Shown here piece after piece: positions 12,842 to 20,881 of a stretch of 22,674 nucleotides of DNA. The stretch lies in NCBI GenBank assembly GCA_023404805.1, contig JAEYAL010000188.1:1-22674 (forward strand), in the 5' to 3' direction. The first letter of the stretch is position 1; each line of letters starts with the position of its first letter. The position numbers and the translations under genes are program-made. Origin of the DNA: Actinomycetes bacterium. Lineage in GTDB: Bacteria > Actinomycetota > Thermoleophilia > Solirubrobacterales > Solirubrobacteraceae. A model generated the notes under the pieces. The model searched no databases and was not told the DNA's origin. It saw only the letters and a program-made list of their open reading frames with translations.

Positions 12842-13581
12842 TCCGCCGCCGGCGGGATCAGCAGGCCGGACGCCTCCAGCAGGACCGGCTTGATCAGCGA
12901 CCAGCGCAGGTCGATCGCCTCGCGGCCCCAGGTCGGGATCGACATGATCAGGCCGCGGATGGTCTGGAAGACGCTGTCGATGTAGACGGCGAAGCGCGGG
13001 TCGGCGGACTCTTCCGGGAAGACGGCGTAGGCCGTCTGCAGGACGATCTCGGCGATCCGGATCTCGAGATCGCGCAGTGCCGTGGCGAGCTCCGGCTCCG
13101 ACCAGGCGGCGCCGAGGAGCTGCGCGGCGGCGAGCGCTTCTGGCGTCGTGAGGGTGGTCCAGGCTTGGTCGAGCACGGCCTCGCGGTGGTCGCTGCCCTG
13201 GCGGCGCGACGTGCCGATCTCGGCGACGGCCGTCTCGGCCATCGACACGGCGAGGTTCGAGACCGCCTCGACCAGCAACGACTCGCGCGTGGCGAAGTGG
13301 TGCATGAGCGTGCTCTGGGCGATCCCCACGCGTTCGGCGACCCGCCGCGTGGTGAGCGCGCCGTAGCCGTCGTCGACGAGGCACGCGAGCGTGGCATCGA
13401 GGATCGACCGCCGCGTCGCGAGGCGCTGCTGCTCCCGCGCAGTCAGCGGCGTCGCCGGTGCGGCACTGGTCGCCGGGTCGGCGTCGGCGGGGCCTGCGAC
13501 CGCGCGGCGAGCGTCGACGCCGAGGGGCGCTCGGGCGCTTGCTGACGGGGTGTCGAGCTTGTGTGACGATTCATCGATCAC
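12838..13581 (-). CDS. TetR-family transcriptional regulator
   Basis: 247 residues. A DNA-binding helix-turn-helix lies at about 77-98 (TTRRVAERVGIAQSTLMHHFATRESLL), followed by an all-helical ligand/dimer domain of usual length. The ligand cannot be predicted. The N-terminal 45 residues are Ala/Pro/Asp-rich and probably disordered. The GTG at 13581 is the first possible start after the promoter region; no later ATG, GTG or TTG precedes the helix-turn-helix. It is divergent from the ABC1 kinase gene, and two 22-bp dyads lie in and beside the shared promoter, one covering its own start codon. Autoregulation and control of the kinase gene are therefore likely (inference). It ends tail to tail with ispD. 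Confidence 0.9.
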   Translation of the reverse strand: MIDESSHKLDTPSASARAPLGVDARRAVAGPADADPATSAAPATPLTAREQQRLATRRSILDATLACLVDDGYGALTTRRVAERVGIAQSTLMHHFATRESLLVEAVSNLAVSMAETAVAEIGTSRRQGSDHREAVLDQAWTTLTTPEALAAAQLLGAAWSEPELATALRDLEIRIAEIVLQTAYAVFPEESADPRFAVYIDSVFQTIRGLIMSIPTWGREAIDLRWSLIKPVLLEASGLLIPPAAD

Positions 13582-13592
13582 GTGATCGACGA
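13571..13592. promoter_or_regulatory. Operator-like dyad O1 (tetR start codon)
   Basis: TCATCGATC-N4-GATCGACGA, with a perfect 16-bp palindromic core at 13574-13589. It covers the GTG start codon of the TetR-family gene. 19 of 22 bases are identical to O2. Confidence 0.7.
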
Positions 13593-13593
13593 T

Positions 13594-13601
13594 CGTATAG
13601 A
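13594..13601. promoter_or_regulatory. Shared TATA element of the divergent tetR / ABC1-kinase promoters
   Basis: GTATAGA on plus (TATAGA, 13596-13601) and TATACG on minus (13599-13594) are back-to-back -10-like hexamers, 4 of 6 each. The -35 regions would fall inside O1 for the kinase and O2 for tetR. Both hexamers are weak individually; the symmetrical placement supports them. Confidence 0.4.
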
Positions 13602-13609
13602 CTTCGCGC

Positions 13610-13631
13610 TCGTCGATCGCTTGATCGACGA
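13610..13631. promoter_or_regulatory. Operator-like dyad O2
   Basis: TCGTCGATC-GCTT-GATCGACGA, perfect 9-bp arms. It is centred 39 bp from O1, over the expected -35 region of tetR and just downstream of the expected start of the kinase transcript. Confidence 0.7.
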
Positions 13632-13723
13632 GATGAAACCGGATTCGCCGCCAGCGTTAGGCGGTCATTCCGGAGCCGTCGCCTCCCACCTGTCCCCGTC
13701 CGCCGAGTCCCCAGAGGTCGATC

Positions 13724-15121
13724 GTGAGCAAGAAGATCAGGACGTCGCGCATGCTCCGCGTCGCGTCGATGACCGGTGCTGCTGGCGGCGTCGCGGTGCG
13801 CATGGCGACCTCCCGCGCGATCGCCACGACCGGCGGCGCAGCGAGCTCCGACCGCCGCCGCGAGGCCGCGACGAAGCAGCAGCTGGCCGCGGCCCGGCAG
13901 CTCGTCACGATCCTCGGCGGCATGCGGGGCGCCGCGATGAAGGTCGGCCAGTCGCTGTCGACGGTCGACATGGGCCTCGTCCCCGAGGAGGTCCGCCCGG
14001 AGTTCCAGCGGATCCTCGCCGAGCTGCAGCACTCCGCCGACCCAGCCCCGTTCAAGCAGGTCAAGCGGATCATCGAGGCCGACCTCGGCGAACCGGTCGG
14101 CGAGCTCTTCGCGTCGTTCGACGAGCGCCCGATCGCCGCCGCGTCGATCGGCCAGGTGCACCGCGCGACGCTCGCCGACGGCCGCCAAGTCGCGGTGAAG
14201 GTGCAGTACCCGGGCATCGCTGAGGCGATCGAGTCCGACATGAAGAACCTCGCGCTCGGTCTCAAGCTGCTCAAGACGATCGTGCCGGGGATCGACACCG
14301 CCGCGATCGCCGACGAGATCCGCGACCGCATCTACGAGGAGCTCGACTACGAGCTCGAAGCGCAGAACCAGCGGGCGATGGCGCGGCTCTACCGCGGCCA
14401 CCCGTTCATCGTCGTGCCGGAGGTCCACACGCGCCTCTGCGGGCGCCGCGTGCTGGTGACCGACTTCGTCGACGGCCGCCGCTTCGAGGACATCCTCAGC
14501 CTGCCGCGCGCCGAGCGCGACCGCGTCGGGGAGATCCTGGTGCGCTTCTACCTCAACGGCCCGATGCGCCACCGCCTCCTCAACGGCGATCCGCATCCGG
14601 GCAACACGCTCTTCCTCGACGACGGCCGCGTCGCCTTCCTGGACTTCGGCTTTGCGAAGAAGCTGCCGGACGAAGAGGTCGAGCAGATGGTCGACTCGAC
14701 GATCGCGACGCACGGGGGAGACCCGGAAGCGCTGCTCGAAGTCGTGGCCCGCGCGGGTGCGCTGCCGCAGAACCCGGCGCTCGCGCCGCTGCTCTATGAG
14801 AGCTACAACGCGGTGTTCGGCTGGCTGATGGTCGACGAGCCGCTCACGATCGAATCGGCCAAGACCGCGGAGATGATGGGCGTCTACACCGAACTGCGCA
14901 ACGCCGACGGCTTCGACGAGCTCGTCCTGCCGGCCGAGCACTTCGTGCTGCTGCGCGCGGTGATGCTCGTGCTCGGCGTCCTCGGCCAGCTCGAGGCGAC
15001 GAACAACTGGCTCGAGATCGCCGGCGAGTGGGTCTACGGCAGCGCGCCCGGTACCGAGCTGGGCCGCGCCGAGGCCGAGTTCTTCGTGAACCGGCCCTTC
15101 ACGACTCCCGCCTTCGCCTGA
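13724..15121 (+). CDS. ABC1/AarF/UbiB-type atypical kinase
   Basis: A 465-residue member of the ABC1 (ADCK/UbiB) family of protein-kinase-like ATPases, linked in other organisms to quinone or isoprenoid lipid metabolism; its substrate is unknown. The family marks are all visible: the KxGQ motif KVGQ (73-76), the Ala-rich loop AAASIGQVHRA (138-148), the Lys of VAVKVQYPG (159), the catalytic loop NGDPHPGN (287-294) and DFG at 307-309. GTG 13724 has AGAGG 6 nt upstream. Preceded by a 142-bp gap with two operator-like dyads and divergent from a TetR-family gene, so it is probably repressed by that regulator. It sits between ispD and ispF, which makes a link to isoprenoid lipids tempting but unproven. 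No transmembrane segment is obvious. Confidence 0.92.
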   Translation: MSKKIRTSRMLRVASMTGAAGGVAVRMATSRAIATTGGAASSDRRREAATKQQLAAARQLVTILGGMRGAAMKVGQSLSTVDMGLVPEEVRPEFQRILAELQHSADPAPFKQVKRIIEADLGEPVGELFASFDERPIAAASIGQVHRATLADGRQVAVKVQYPGIAEAIESDMKNLALGLKLLKTIVPGIDTAAIADEIRDRIYEELDYELEAQNQRAMARLYRGHPFIVVPEVHTRLCGRRVLVTDFVDGRRFEDILSLPRAERDRVGEILVRFYLNGPMRHRLLNGDPHPGNTLFLDDGRVAFLDFGFAKKLPDEEVEQMVDSTIATHGGDPEALLEVVARAGALPQNPALAPLLYESYNAVFGWLMVDEPLTIESAKTAEMMGVYTELRNADGFDELVLPAEHFVLLRAVMLVLGVLGQLEATNNWLEIAGEWVYGSAPGTELGRAEAEFFVNRPFTTPAFA

Positions 15122-15188
15122 CGCCGGCGCGCCTCGCCGCGGGGACCCGGAAGCGTGGCCGCCGCCGGGCTGCTTGAATCATCAGGCA

Positions 15189-16016
15189 GTGCTGACCGAC
15201 TACCACGTCCACCTGCGCCCCGATGAACCGGGGACCACGGCCGACAAGTACTTCACCCCTGCAAATGCCGAGCGGTACCGGATCGCCGCGCAGGAGCAGG
15301 GCATCACCGAGCTCGGCGCCAGCGAGCACATCTACCGCTTCACCGCGGCGCTCGACGTCTGGCAGCACGACCTGTGGAAGGGCGCGGCGGTCGACGACAT
15401 CGACCAGTACGTCGACTTCCTCGGCAGCGAGGGCTTCCGGCGCGGGATCGAAGCCGACTTCATCCCCGGCCGCGAGGACCAGATCGCGAACCTCCTCGAG
15501 GCGCGCGACTGGGACTACGTGATCGGCTCGGTGCACTTCCTGGGCGACCTCGCCGTCGACCACCTCGGCTGGGACATCTGGGACCACACCGGCCAGTCGC
15601 CCGACAAGGTCTGGAAGCGCTACTTCGAGACGCTCGGCGAGTGCGGCCGCAGCGGGCTCTTCGACATCCTCGCCCACCCCGACCTCGTGAAGGTGTGGGG
15701 CGGCCGCCGGCCCAAGCCCGAAGGCGACCTGCGCCGCTTCTACGAGCTCGCGATCGACGGCATCGTCGAAGGCGGCGCGGCCGTCGAGGTGTCGACCGCC
15801 GGCCTCCGCAAGCCGGTCGGCGAGCTCTACCCCGATCCGGCCTTCATGGACATGTGCGTCGAGGCCGGCTGTGATTTCACGCTCTCCAGCGACGCGCACA
15901 CGCCCGCCGACCTGGGCTCGCACTTTGAAGCGGCCTGCGAGTTCCTCGCCGAGCACGGCGTCACCGAGCTGACGGTCTTCGAGGGCCGCCAGCGCCGCAA
16001 GGAGCCGATCGGGTGA
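15189..16016 (+). CDS. PHP-domain phosphoesterase, histidinol-phosphatase (HisK-like)
   Basis: A metal-dependent phosphoesterase of the PHP superfamily. The opening (M)LTDYHVHLRP gives the HxH metal motif, with later metal ligands in ELGASEH, IGSVHFLGD, DILAHPDLVK and LSSDAHTP, the standard PHP set. The overall layout is like B. subtilis HisK-type histidinol phosphatase, so a role in the histidine pathway is possible but not shown by context. GTG 15189 gives 275 residues beginning right at the motif-bearing strand; TTG 15174 (280 residues) is possible but adds only MNHQA. Neither has a good Shine-Dalgarno. Its stop overlaps the ispF start (GTGA, 16013-16016), so the two are translationally coupled. 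Confidence 0.88.
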   Translation: MLTDYHVHLRPDEPGTTADKYFTPANAERYRIAAQEQGITELGASEHIYRFTAALDVWQHDLWKGAAVDDIDQYVDFLGSEGFRRGIEADFIPGREDQIANLLEARDWDYVIGSVHFLGDLAVDHLGWDIWDHTGQSPDKVWKRYFETLGECGRSGLFDILAHPDLVKVWGGRRPKPEGDLRRFYELAIDGIVEGGAAVEVSTAGLRKPVGELYPDPAFMDMCVEAGCDFTLSSDAHTPADLGSHFEAACEFLAEHGVTELTVFEGRQRRKEPIG

Positions 16017-16528
16017 GCAGCCCGGACTGGCGCCCGTCGCCGCACGACCGCCGCGTCGGGATCGGCTGGGACTCCCACCGCCTCGTCGAAGGCCGCGACT
16101 TCATCCTCGGCGGCGTCAAGATCGAGTCGACCGTCGGCCTGCACGGCCACTCCGACGCCGACGTGCTCGCTCACGCGATCACCGATGCGATCCTCGGTGC
16201 CGCCGGCCTCGGCGACATCGGCGACCACTTCCCGGACACCGACGCCGCGTATAAGGGCGCCGACTCGATCGAGCTGCTGCAGACCGCGCTGGCGCGCGTG
16301 CGCGAGCTGGGCTGGGAGATCGACAACGTCGACTCGACCGTTGTGGCCGAGCGGCCCAAGCTCGGACCGGCCAAGCAGACGATCCAAGCCTCGCTCGCGG
16401 AGGCGCTCGGCGTGCCCGCGCACGCGGTCGGCGTGAAGGCGTCGACCGGCGAGGGCCTCGGCTTCGTCGGCCGCGGTGAGGGCGTCGCTGCGCTCGCAGT
16501 GGCGCAGCTCCGTGGTGCAGACGCGTAG
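16013..16528 (+). CDS. ispF: 2-C-methyl-D-erythritol 2,4-cyclodiphosphate synthase
   Basis: Fifth enzyme of the MEP pathway: converts CDP-ME 2-phosphate to the cyclodiphosphate with release of CMP; a zinc-dependent homotrimer in other bacteria. The metal ligands D20 and H22 (GWDSHRL) and H54 (in HSDADVLAHA) match D8, H10 and H42 of E. coli IspF. GLGDIGDHFPDTD and the C-terminal STGEGLGFVGRGEGVAALAVA are typical. At 171 residues it has about 12 extra at the N-terminus, from the GTG that overlaps the PHP gene stop. A later start would break the overlap, so GTG 16013 is kept. The missing adjacency to ispD is the local oddity. Confidence 0.95.
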   Translation: MSSPDWRPSPHDRRVGIGWDSHRLVEGRDFILGGVKIESTVGLHGHSDADVLAHAITDAILGAAGLGDIGDHFPDTDAAYKGADSIELLQTALARVRELGWEIDNVDSTVVAERPKLGPAKQTIQASLAEALGVPAHAVGVKASTGEGLGFVGRGEGVAALAVAQLRGADA

Positions 16529-16540
16529 CCTGCAGTCGCT

Positions 16541-18088
16541 GTGACCGCTACCCCCGCCACCTCAGGCAGCGGCCACGGGCCGTCCGCCCCCGACTCCCCG
16601 TCGCCCGGCGACGAGGTGGGCGTGCCGACGTCTGCGGGGCGCAGCGCGCGCCTGCTCGCCCTGACCGAGCCCGGCCCGCTGCAGGTGCGCTGGGGCTGGG
16701 TCGTGTTCGGCAGCCTCGTTATCGCGGGCGTGCTCACGCTGCTCCTCGGCGGCGCCCCGACCTACGACCCGTGGGCCTGGATCATCTGGGGCCGCGAGAT
16801 CGTCCAAGGCGACCTCGTCACCACGACGGGCCCGTCGTGGAAGCCGCTGCCGATGTTCTTCACGGTGCCGTTCGCGCTCTTCGGCGACGCGGCGCCCGAC
16901 CTGTGGATGTGGATCGCCCGAGCGACCGCGCTGGTCGGCATCGTCGCGGTCGCCGACCTCGCTGCCCGCCTCGGCGGCCGCCTGGCAGCCGCGCTCGCCG
17001 CCGTCGCCATCACCGTCGCCCCGCTGTACTACGCCTACGGCATCCAGGGCAGCTCCGAGGGCATGCTCGTCCTCGCGTGCTGCCTGGCCGCGACCAGCTG
17101 GATCGACGGGCGCCGCAACGCGGCCTACTGGTGGCTCGTCGCCGCGGCGCTCCTGCGGCCCGAGGCGTGGCCGTTCGTCGCGGTCGTCGGCCTCGAACGC
17201 CTGAAGGCGCGCCCCGCGAACATCTGGTGGCTGGCGCTCTCGGCCCTGCTGGTCACCACCACGTGGCTGATCCCGGAGAAGATCGGGTCTGGCGCGTTCT
17301 TGCGGGCTGCCACCCGCGCGCATGCCCCGAACCCGGACAGCGCCGCGTTCGCCGCGAGCCCGTCGCTCGAGGTGCTCGGCTCGATGGGCAACCTCATGCT
17401 GTGGCTGCCGCTGATCGGCGTGGTCACGGCGCTGGTCGTGGGCGTCCTCGCCTGGCGGCGCGGCGGCGGCGATGAGGCCGCGGCCGCCAGCGCTGGCCTG
17501 CCGAGCCGCACGACCGTCCGCGTCGCGGCCGCGCTGCTGGGCCTTGCGTTCGCGTGGGTCGCGATCGTCGCGCTGATGACCGAAGGCGGCTACGCGGGCA
17601 ATCCGCGCTACCTCGCCGCGCCGCTCGGCTTCCTGGTCGCCGTCGGGCTGGCTGGCGTCACCTGGCTCGTGCGGATCACCGCCGCACGCGGCGTACCCGT
17701 CGTCGGCGAAGCGCTCGTGATGCTGGCCGTGCTCGGCATGGTCGTCGTCGCGGGCCTGCGGCTCCCCGGCCGGACCGACGAGATCAGCTACCAGTCGCGC
17801 AACCTCGTCCAGCTGGGCGACATCTTCAGCGACAACGCCGTCAAGGACCGCGTCATCGCCTGCGGCGCGATCCAGACGCACCCGCTGATGGTGCCGCCGG
17901 TCGCGTGGGTCCTGAACCTCCACGTCGACCAGATCAAGGCCAACCGCCCGCTGCGCGGCGGCACCTACATCATCGGCACCAACGTGCCGACGAAGGCGCG
18001 CCGGCCGATCCTGCCGCCGGGCCTGCCGGTGACCGAGATCGCCGCGCGCAGCCAGGTGGCCGTCGTGCAGCACAACTGCGCCCCATGA
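16541..18088 (+). CDS. Polytopic membrane protein, GT-C glycosyltransferase-like
   Basis: 515 residues with a hydrophilic N-terminus (about 1-48) and roughly 9-11 hydrophobic segments, the first at about 50-70 (WGWVVFGSLVIAGVLTLLLGG). Directly after it, PTYDPWAWIIWGREI places an Asp in the first outer loop, where GT-C glycosyltransferases that use polyprenyl-phosphate sugars carry their catalytic acid. A soluble C-terminal part of about 110 residues follows the last membrane segment. This is a family-level inference; donor and acceptor are unknown. GTG 16541 is 12 nt after ispF. The stop overlaps the next gene as ATGA (18085-18088), and the two membrane proteins probably act together. Confidence 0.75.
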   Translation: MTATPATSGSGHGPSAPDSPSPGDEVGVPTSAGRSARLLALTEPGPLQVRWGWVVFGSLVIAGVLTLLLGGAPTYDPWAWIIWGREIVQGDLVTTTGPSWKPLPMFFTVPFALFGDAAPDLWMWIARATALVGIVAVADLAARLGGRLAAALAAVAITVAPLYYAYGIQGSSEGMLVLACCLAATSWIDGRRNAAYWWLVAAALLRPEAWPFVAVVGLERLKARPANIWWLALSALLVTTTWLIPEKIGSGAFLRAATRAHAPNPDSAAFAASPSLEVLGSMGNLMLWLPLIGVVTALVVGVLAWRRGGGDEAAAASAGLPSRTTVRVAAALLGLAFAWVAIVALMTEGGYAGNPRYLAAPLGFLVAVGLAGVTWLVRITAARGVPVVGEALVMLAVLGMVVVAGLRLPGRTDEISYQSRNLVQLGDIFSDNAVKDRVIACGAIQTHPLMVPPVAWVLNLHVDQIKANRPLRGGTYIIGTNVPTKARRPILPPGLPVTEIAARSQVAVVQHNCAP

Positions 18089-19659
18089 CCGACGACGAGG
18101 CGGTCCACGAGCCGCACGGGGGTTCGCACCCCCGGCCCGTGGTGTGGGCACTCGGCTTCGCCTGCCTGGTCGGGCTCTGCATTGGGTCGGTCCTGCTGCG
18201 GACCCAGGCCTTCGACACGTCGTACTGGATCGACGAGGGCATCGCCACGGGCATCGCCCGCTATCCGCTCACGAGCATCCCGCAGGTCCTGCTGCTCGAC
18301 GGCTCGCCGCCGCTCTACTACCTGCTGCTGCACATCTGGGAGTCGTGGTTCGGGACGACCGAGGCCGCCACGCGGTCGCTCTCGCTGCTCGCGGCGACGC
18401 TGACGATCCCGGTCTCGTTCCTGTTCGCCTGGCGGATCGCGGGCGCCCGCGCGGCCTGGGTCGCGGCGCTGCTGGCGGCCGGCCATCCCTTCCTCACGTA
18501 CTACGCGCAGGAGACGCGCATGTACGCCTTGGTCTCGCTGCTGGCGTTGGTTCTGGCGGGCGCGCTGGTCCTCGTGTTCGTCAAGCGCGAGCGGATCTTC
18601 ATCCCGCTCGCGATCCTCGGCGGCGCGGGGATCATGTACACCCACAACTGGGGGCTCTTCGGCGTCGCAGCGAGCTTCGTCGCGGCGCTCGTCGTGGTCT
18701 TCACCGGCGAGCGCGACGTGCGGCGCGCGGCGGTGATCGACGGCGTGATCATCTACGGCGCGATCGGCCTGCTCTACCTCCCGTGGGTCCCCTCGTTGCT
18801 CGAGCAGGCAGGCTCGACCGGAGCGCCGTGGTCGCTGGTCCCTGGCCTCGACGAGCTGTTCAGCGCCATCGTGGTGCCGTTCGGCTACGAGTGGACGGGC
18901 GTGGTCCTGGCCGTCATCACCGTGGCCGCGGTGCTCGTGATCGCGCGCCGGCGGCGCCCAGGCGACGAGACGACCGTCCGCGCGGCCCTGCTGCTGGCGC
19001 TGATGATCCTCGGCACCGGCCTGCTCGCCTGGATGGTCTCGCACGTGTCGCCGGCCTGGTCGCTTCGCTACCTCGCGGTGTCGGTCGGTCCGGCGCTGCT
19101 GCTCTCGGGGCTCGTGCTCGCCCGGATCCCGACCGTCGGCGCGGCGGTGCTCTGCCTGCTGGCGATCACATGGGCGCAGCCGCTGGAGGAGCGGATCCGG
19201 CAGAAGAGCAACGTCGCGCAGGTCGCGGCGCTCGCGGCCCAAGCCCAGGCGACGCGGCCGGGCGACGTCGTGATCTCGCCGCACCCCGAGCAGCTGCCGG
19301 TCATCAGCCACTACATGGGCGGCGCGCCGCGCTACGCGACCAGCCTCGGCTGGCAGGCCGACACGCGCGTGTTCGACTGGCGCCACGCCCTCGATCGCCT
19401 CGAGGACGCGCAGCCGGGCGACGTGTGGGCGGAGATGAAGCCGCAGGTGAAACCGGGGCAGAAGGTCGTCCTCGCCGTCCCGATCCTGCGCTCGGCCTCC
19501 TGGCGGGCACCGTGGACCTGGCTGGTGAGGAAGCGCGCGCTGGGCTGGCAGCAGACGCTCGACGCCGATCCGGACCTGATCCGCGTCGGCGAGCTCCCGC
19601 GCTACGGCGACCGGCCGCTCCCGCGTGGGCTGCGGCTCATCGTCTACCAGCGGCGCTAG
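18085..19659 (+). CDS. GT-C glycosyltransferase, PMT_2/GT39-like
   Basis: 524 residues with about 10-12 membrane segments. After the first one, SYWIDEGIATGIARYPL carries the Asp-Glu of the first outer loop typical of PMT/ArnT-like enzymes. LLDGSPPLYYLLLHIW, YYAQETRMYAL and THNWGLF also fit the PMT_2 (dolichyl/polyprenyl-phosphate-sugar mannosyltransferase-like) pattern. A soluble extracytoplasmic domain of about 130 residues closes the protein. It probably moves a sugar from a polyprenyl-phosphate donor to a glycan or protein outside the membrane; the exact substrate is unknown. ATG 18085 overlaps the previous stop. The frame is open well upstream inside the neighbouring gene, but that part is not protein-like. 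Confidence 0.82.
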   Translation: MTDDEAVHEPHGGSHPRPVVWALGFACLVGLCIGSVLLRTQAFDTSYWIDEGIATGIARYPLTSIPQVLLLDGSPPLYYLLLHIWESWFGTTEAATRSLSLLAATLTIPVSFLFAWRIAGARAAWVAALLAAGHPFLTYYAQETRMYALVSLLALVLAGALVLVFVKRERIFIPLAILGGAGIMYTHNWGLFGVAASFVAALVVVFTGERDVRRAAVIDGVIIYGAIGLLYLPWVPSLLEQAGSTGAPWSLVPGLDELFSAIVVPFGYEWTGVVLAVITVAAVLVIARRRRPGDETTVRAALLLALMILGTGLLAWMVSHVSPAWSLRYLAVSVGPALLLSGLVLARIPTVGAAVLCLLAITWAQPLEERIRQKSNVAQVAALAAQAQATRPGDVVISPHPEQLPVISHYMGGAPRYATSLGWQADTRVFDWRHALDRLEDAQPGDVWAEMKPQVKPGQKVVLAVPILRSASWRAPWTWLVRKRALGWQQTLDADPDLIRVGELPRYGDRPLPRGLRLIVYQRR

Positions 19660-19661
19660 AA

Positions 19662-19687
19662 CGGGCGAGGCGGCAGAGCGTCGCCCG
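19662..19687 (+). terminator. Possible GC-rich terminator hairpin
   Basis: CGGGCGA (19662-19668) pairs with TCGCCCG (19681-19687) across a 12-nt loop, 3 nt after the glycosyltransferase stop. No T-tract. Confidence 0.35.
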
Positions 19688-19798
19688 CCGCGTCGCGGGC
19701 CGGTTCCGGCGGTGGTGCTTCCCGGCTCCCGCCTGGGTGGATACGGTTGCTGCCGTGAACGGGAACGTGGCCATGCTGGATCGCCGCGGGGCCTGCGC

Positions 19799-20722
19799 AT
19801 GAGCGCTGGCCTCTTCGCACTGCTGGACGACGTCGCGATGCTGGCCCGTGCGGCGGCCGCGTCGGTCGACGACGTGGCTGCGGCCGCCGGCCGGGCGAGC
19901 GTGAAGGCGACGGGCGTGATCGTCGACGACGCGGCCGTGACGCCGCGCTACGTGCAGGGGATCAAGCCCGAGCGCGAGATTCCGATGATCCGCCGGATCG
20001 CCGTCGGGTCGCTGCGCAACAAGCTCCTGATCATCCTGCCGGTGATCCTGCTGCTCAGCGAGCTGCTGCCGGGCCTGCTCACGCCGATCCTGATGGTCGG
20101 TGGCGCCTACCTCTGTTACGAGGGCGCCGAGAAGCTGTGGGAGATCGTCCGGCCGGGCGGCGGTCACGCCGACGAGGCCGCCCAGATGCAGGCCGACGAG
20201 GACACGCTCGTCAGCGCTGCGATCCGCACCGACCTGATCCTGTCGGCCGAGATCATGGTCATCTCGCTCAATGAGGTGGCCGACGAGCCGCTGCTGTCCC
20301 GCGCGATCATCCTCGTGCTGGTCGCGCTCGCGATCACCTTCGGCGTCTACGGCGTGGTCGGCCTGATCGTGAAGATGGACGACGCCGGGCTGAAGCTCGC
20401 CCAGACTCGCGACGGCGCGGCCGCCGCGTTCGGCCGGGGCCTCGTCCGGTCGATGCCGATCGTGCTGTCGGTGCTCGCCAATGTCGGCATCGCGGCGATG
20501 CTCTGGGTCGGCGGCCACATCATCCTGGTCGGCCTCGACGAGCTCGGCGTCCACGCCCTTTACGACTTCGTGCACCACCTCGAGGAGGACGTCCACCACA
20601 GCCTCGGCGCCGTCGGCGGCTGGCTCACGAACACGGCGCTCTCCGCGCTGCTCGGCGTCATCGTCGGCGCCGTCGTCCTGGCGGTCATGCACCGCCTGGG
20701 CAAGGGCCACAGCGCGCACTGA
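19799..20722 (+). CDS. DUF808 family inner membrane protein
   Basis: 307 residues. The start MSAGLFALLDDVAMLARAAAASVDDVAAAA, the middle KATGVIVDDAAVTPRYVQGIKPEREIPMI and ILMVGGAYLCYEGAEKLWE are strongly like DUF808 proteins such as E. coli YedI. The function of the family is unknown. About six hydrophobic segments are visible (about 74-92, 95-110, 165-182, 187-210, 238-262 and 278-300). ATG 19799 is chosen because the family starts at this Met; no good Shine-Dalgarno is present. A -10-like TACGGT lies at 19742-19747 but without a convincing -35. It has its own unit, separated from neighbours by 139 and 159 bp. Confidence 0.9.
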   Translation: MSAGLFALLDDVAMLARAAAASVDDVAAAAGRASVKATGVIVDDAAVTPRYVQGIKPEREIPMIRRIAVGSLRNKLLIILPVILLLSELLPGLLTPILMVGGAYLCYEGAEKLWEIVRPGGGHADEAAQMQADEDTLVSAAIRTDLILSAEIMVISLNEVADEPLLSRAIILVLVALAITFGVYGVVGLIVKMDDAGLKLAQTRDGAAAAFGRGLVRSMPIVLSVLANVGIAAMLWVGGHIILVGLDELGVHALYDFVHHLEEDVHHSLGAVGGWLTNTALSALLGVIVGAVVLAVMHRLGKGHSAH

Positions 20723-20815
20723 GGCCGCCTGGGGCGAACTGCCGTGGGGCGGAGCTGCTGGGCGACCGCGATCGACGGGAGTTCGCGCGGCGGGCGCGCT
20801 GACCGCTGCTGCGCG

Positions 20816-20832
20816 GGCATGTGACGCATGCC
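20816..20832. promoter_or_regulatory. Inverted repeat GGCATG-N5-CATGCC upstream of the FAD gene
   Basis: Perfect 6-bp arms around TGACG, ending 13 bp before the -35-like element at 20846. A plausible regulator site for the gene at 20882. Confidence 0.4.
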
Positions 20833-20845
20833 GCCGGTCCATGTG

Positions 20846-20874
20846 GTGACCTTTAGGAGACGTTTAGGTAAGGT
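20846..20874 (+). promoter_or_regulatory. Candidate promoter of the FAD-dependent oxidoreductase gene
   Basis: GTGACC (20846-20851, TGAC core), a 17-bp spacer and TAAGGT (20869-20874). Transcription would start at or just before ATG 20882, giving a leaderless mRNA. The same bases AAGGTG (20870-20875) could instead be a Shine-Dalgarno for a longer transcript; the two readings exclude each other. TTTAGG occurs twice, 11 bp apart, in the spacer (20852-20857, 20863-20868). Confidence 0.4.
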
Positions 20875-20881
20875 GCCGTTT

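Noticed and set aside
17554..18084. N-terminal extension of the second glycosyltransferase into the first
   Set aside because: The upstream part is an Arg/Pro-rich out-of-frame shadow; the ATGA overlap at 18085 and the membrane topology mark the real start.
19625..19798. N-terminal extension of the DUF808 protein
   Set aside because: The family begins at the Met encoded at 19799; the extension is Arg/Gly-rich and not protein-like.
20734..20786. GCGAACT...AGTTCGC inverted repeat downstream of the DUF808 gene
   Set aside because: Seven-base arms separated by 39 bp are expected by chance in this composition and form no compact structure.
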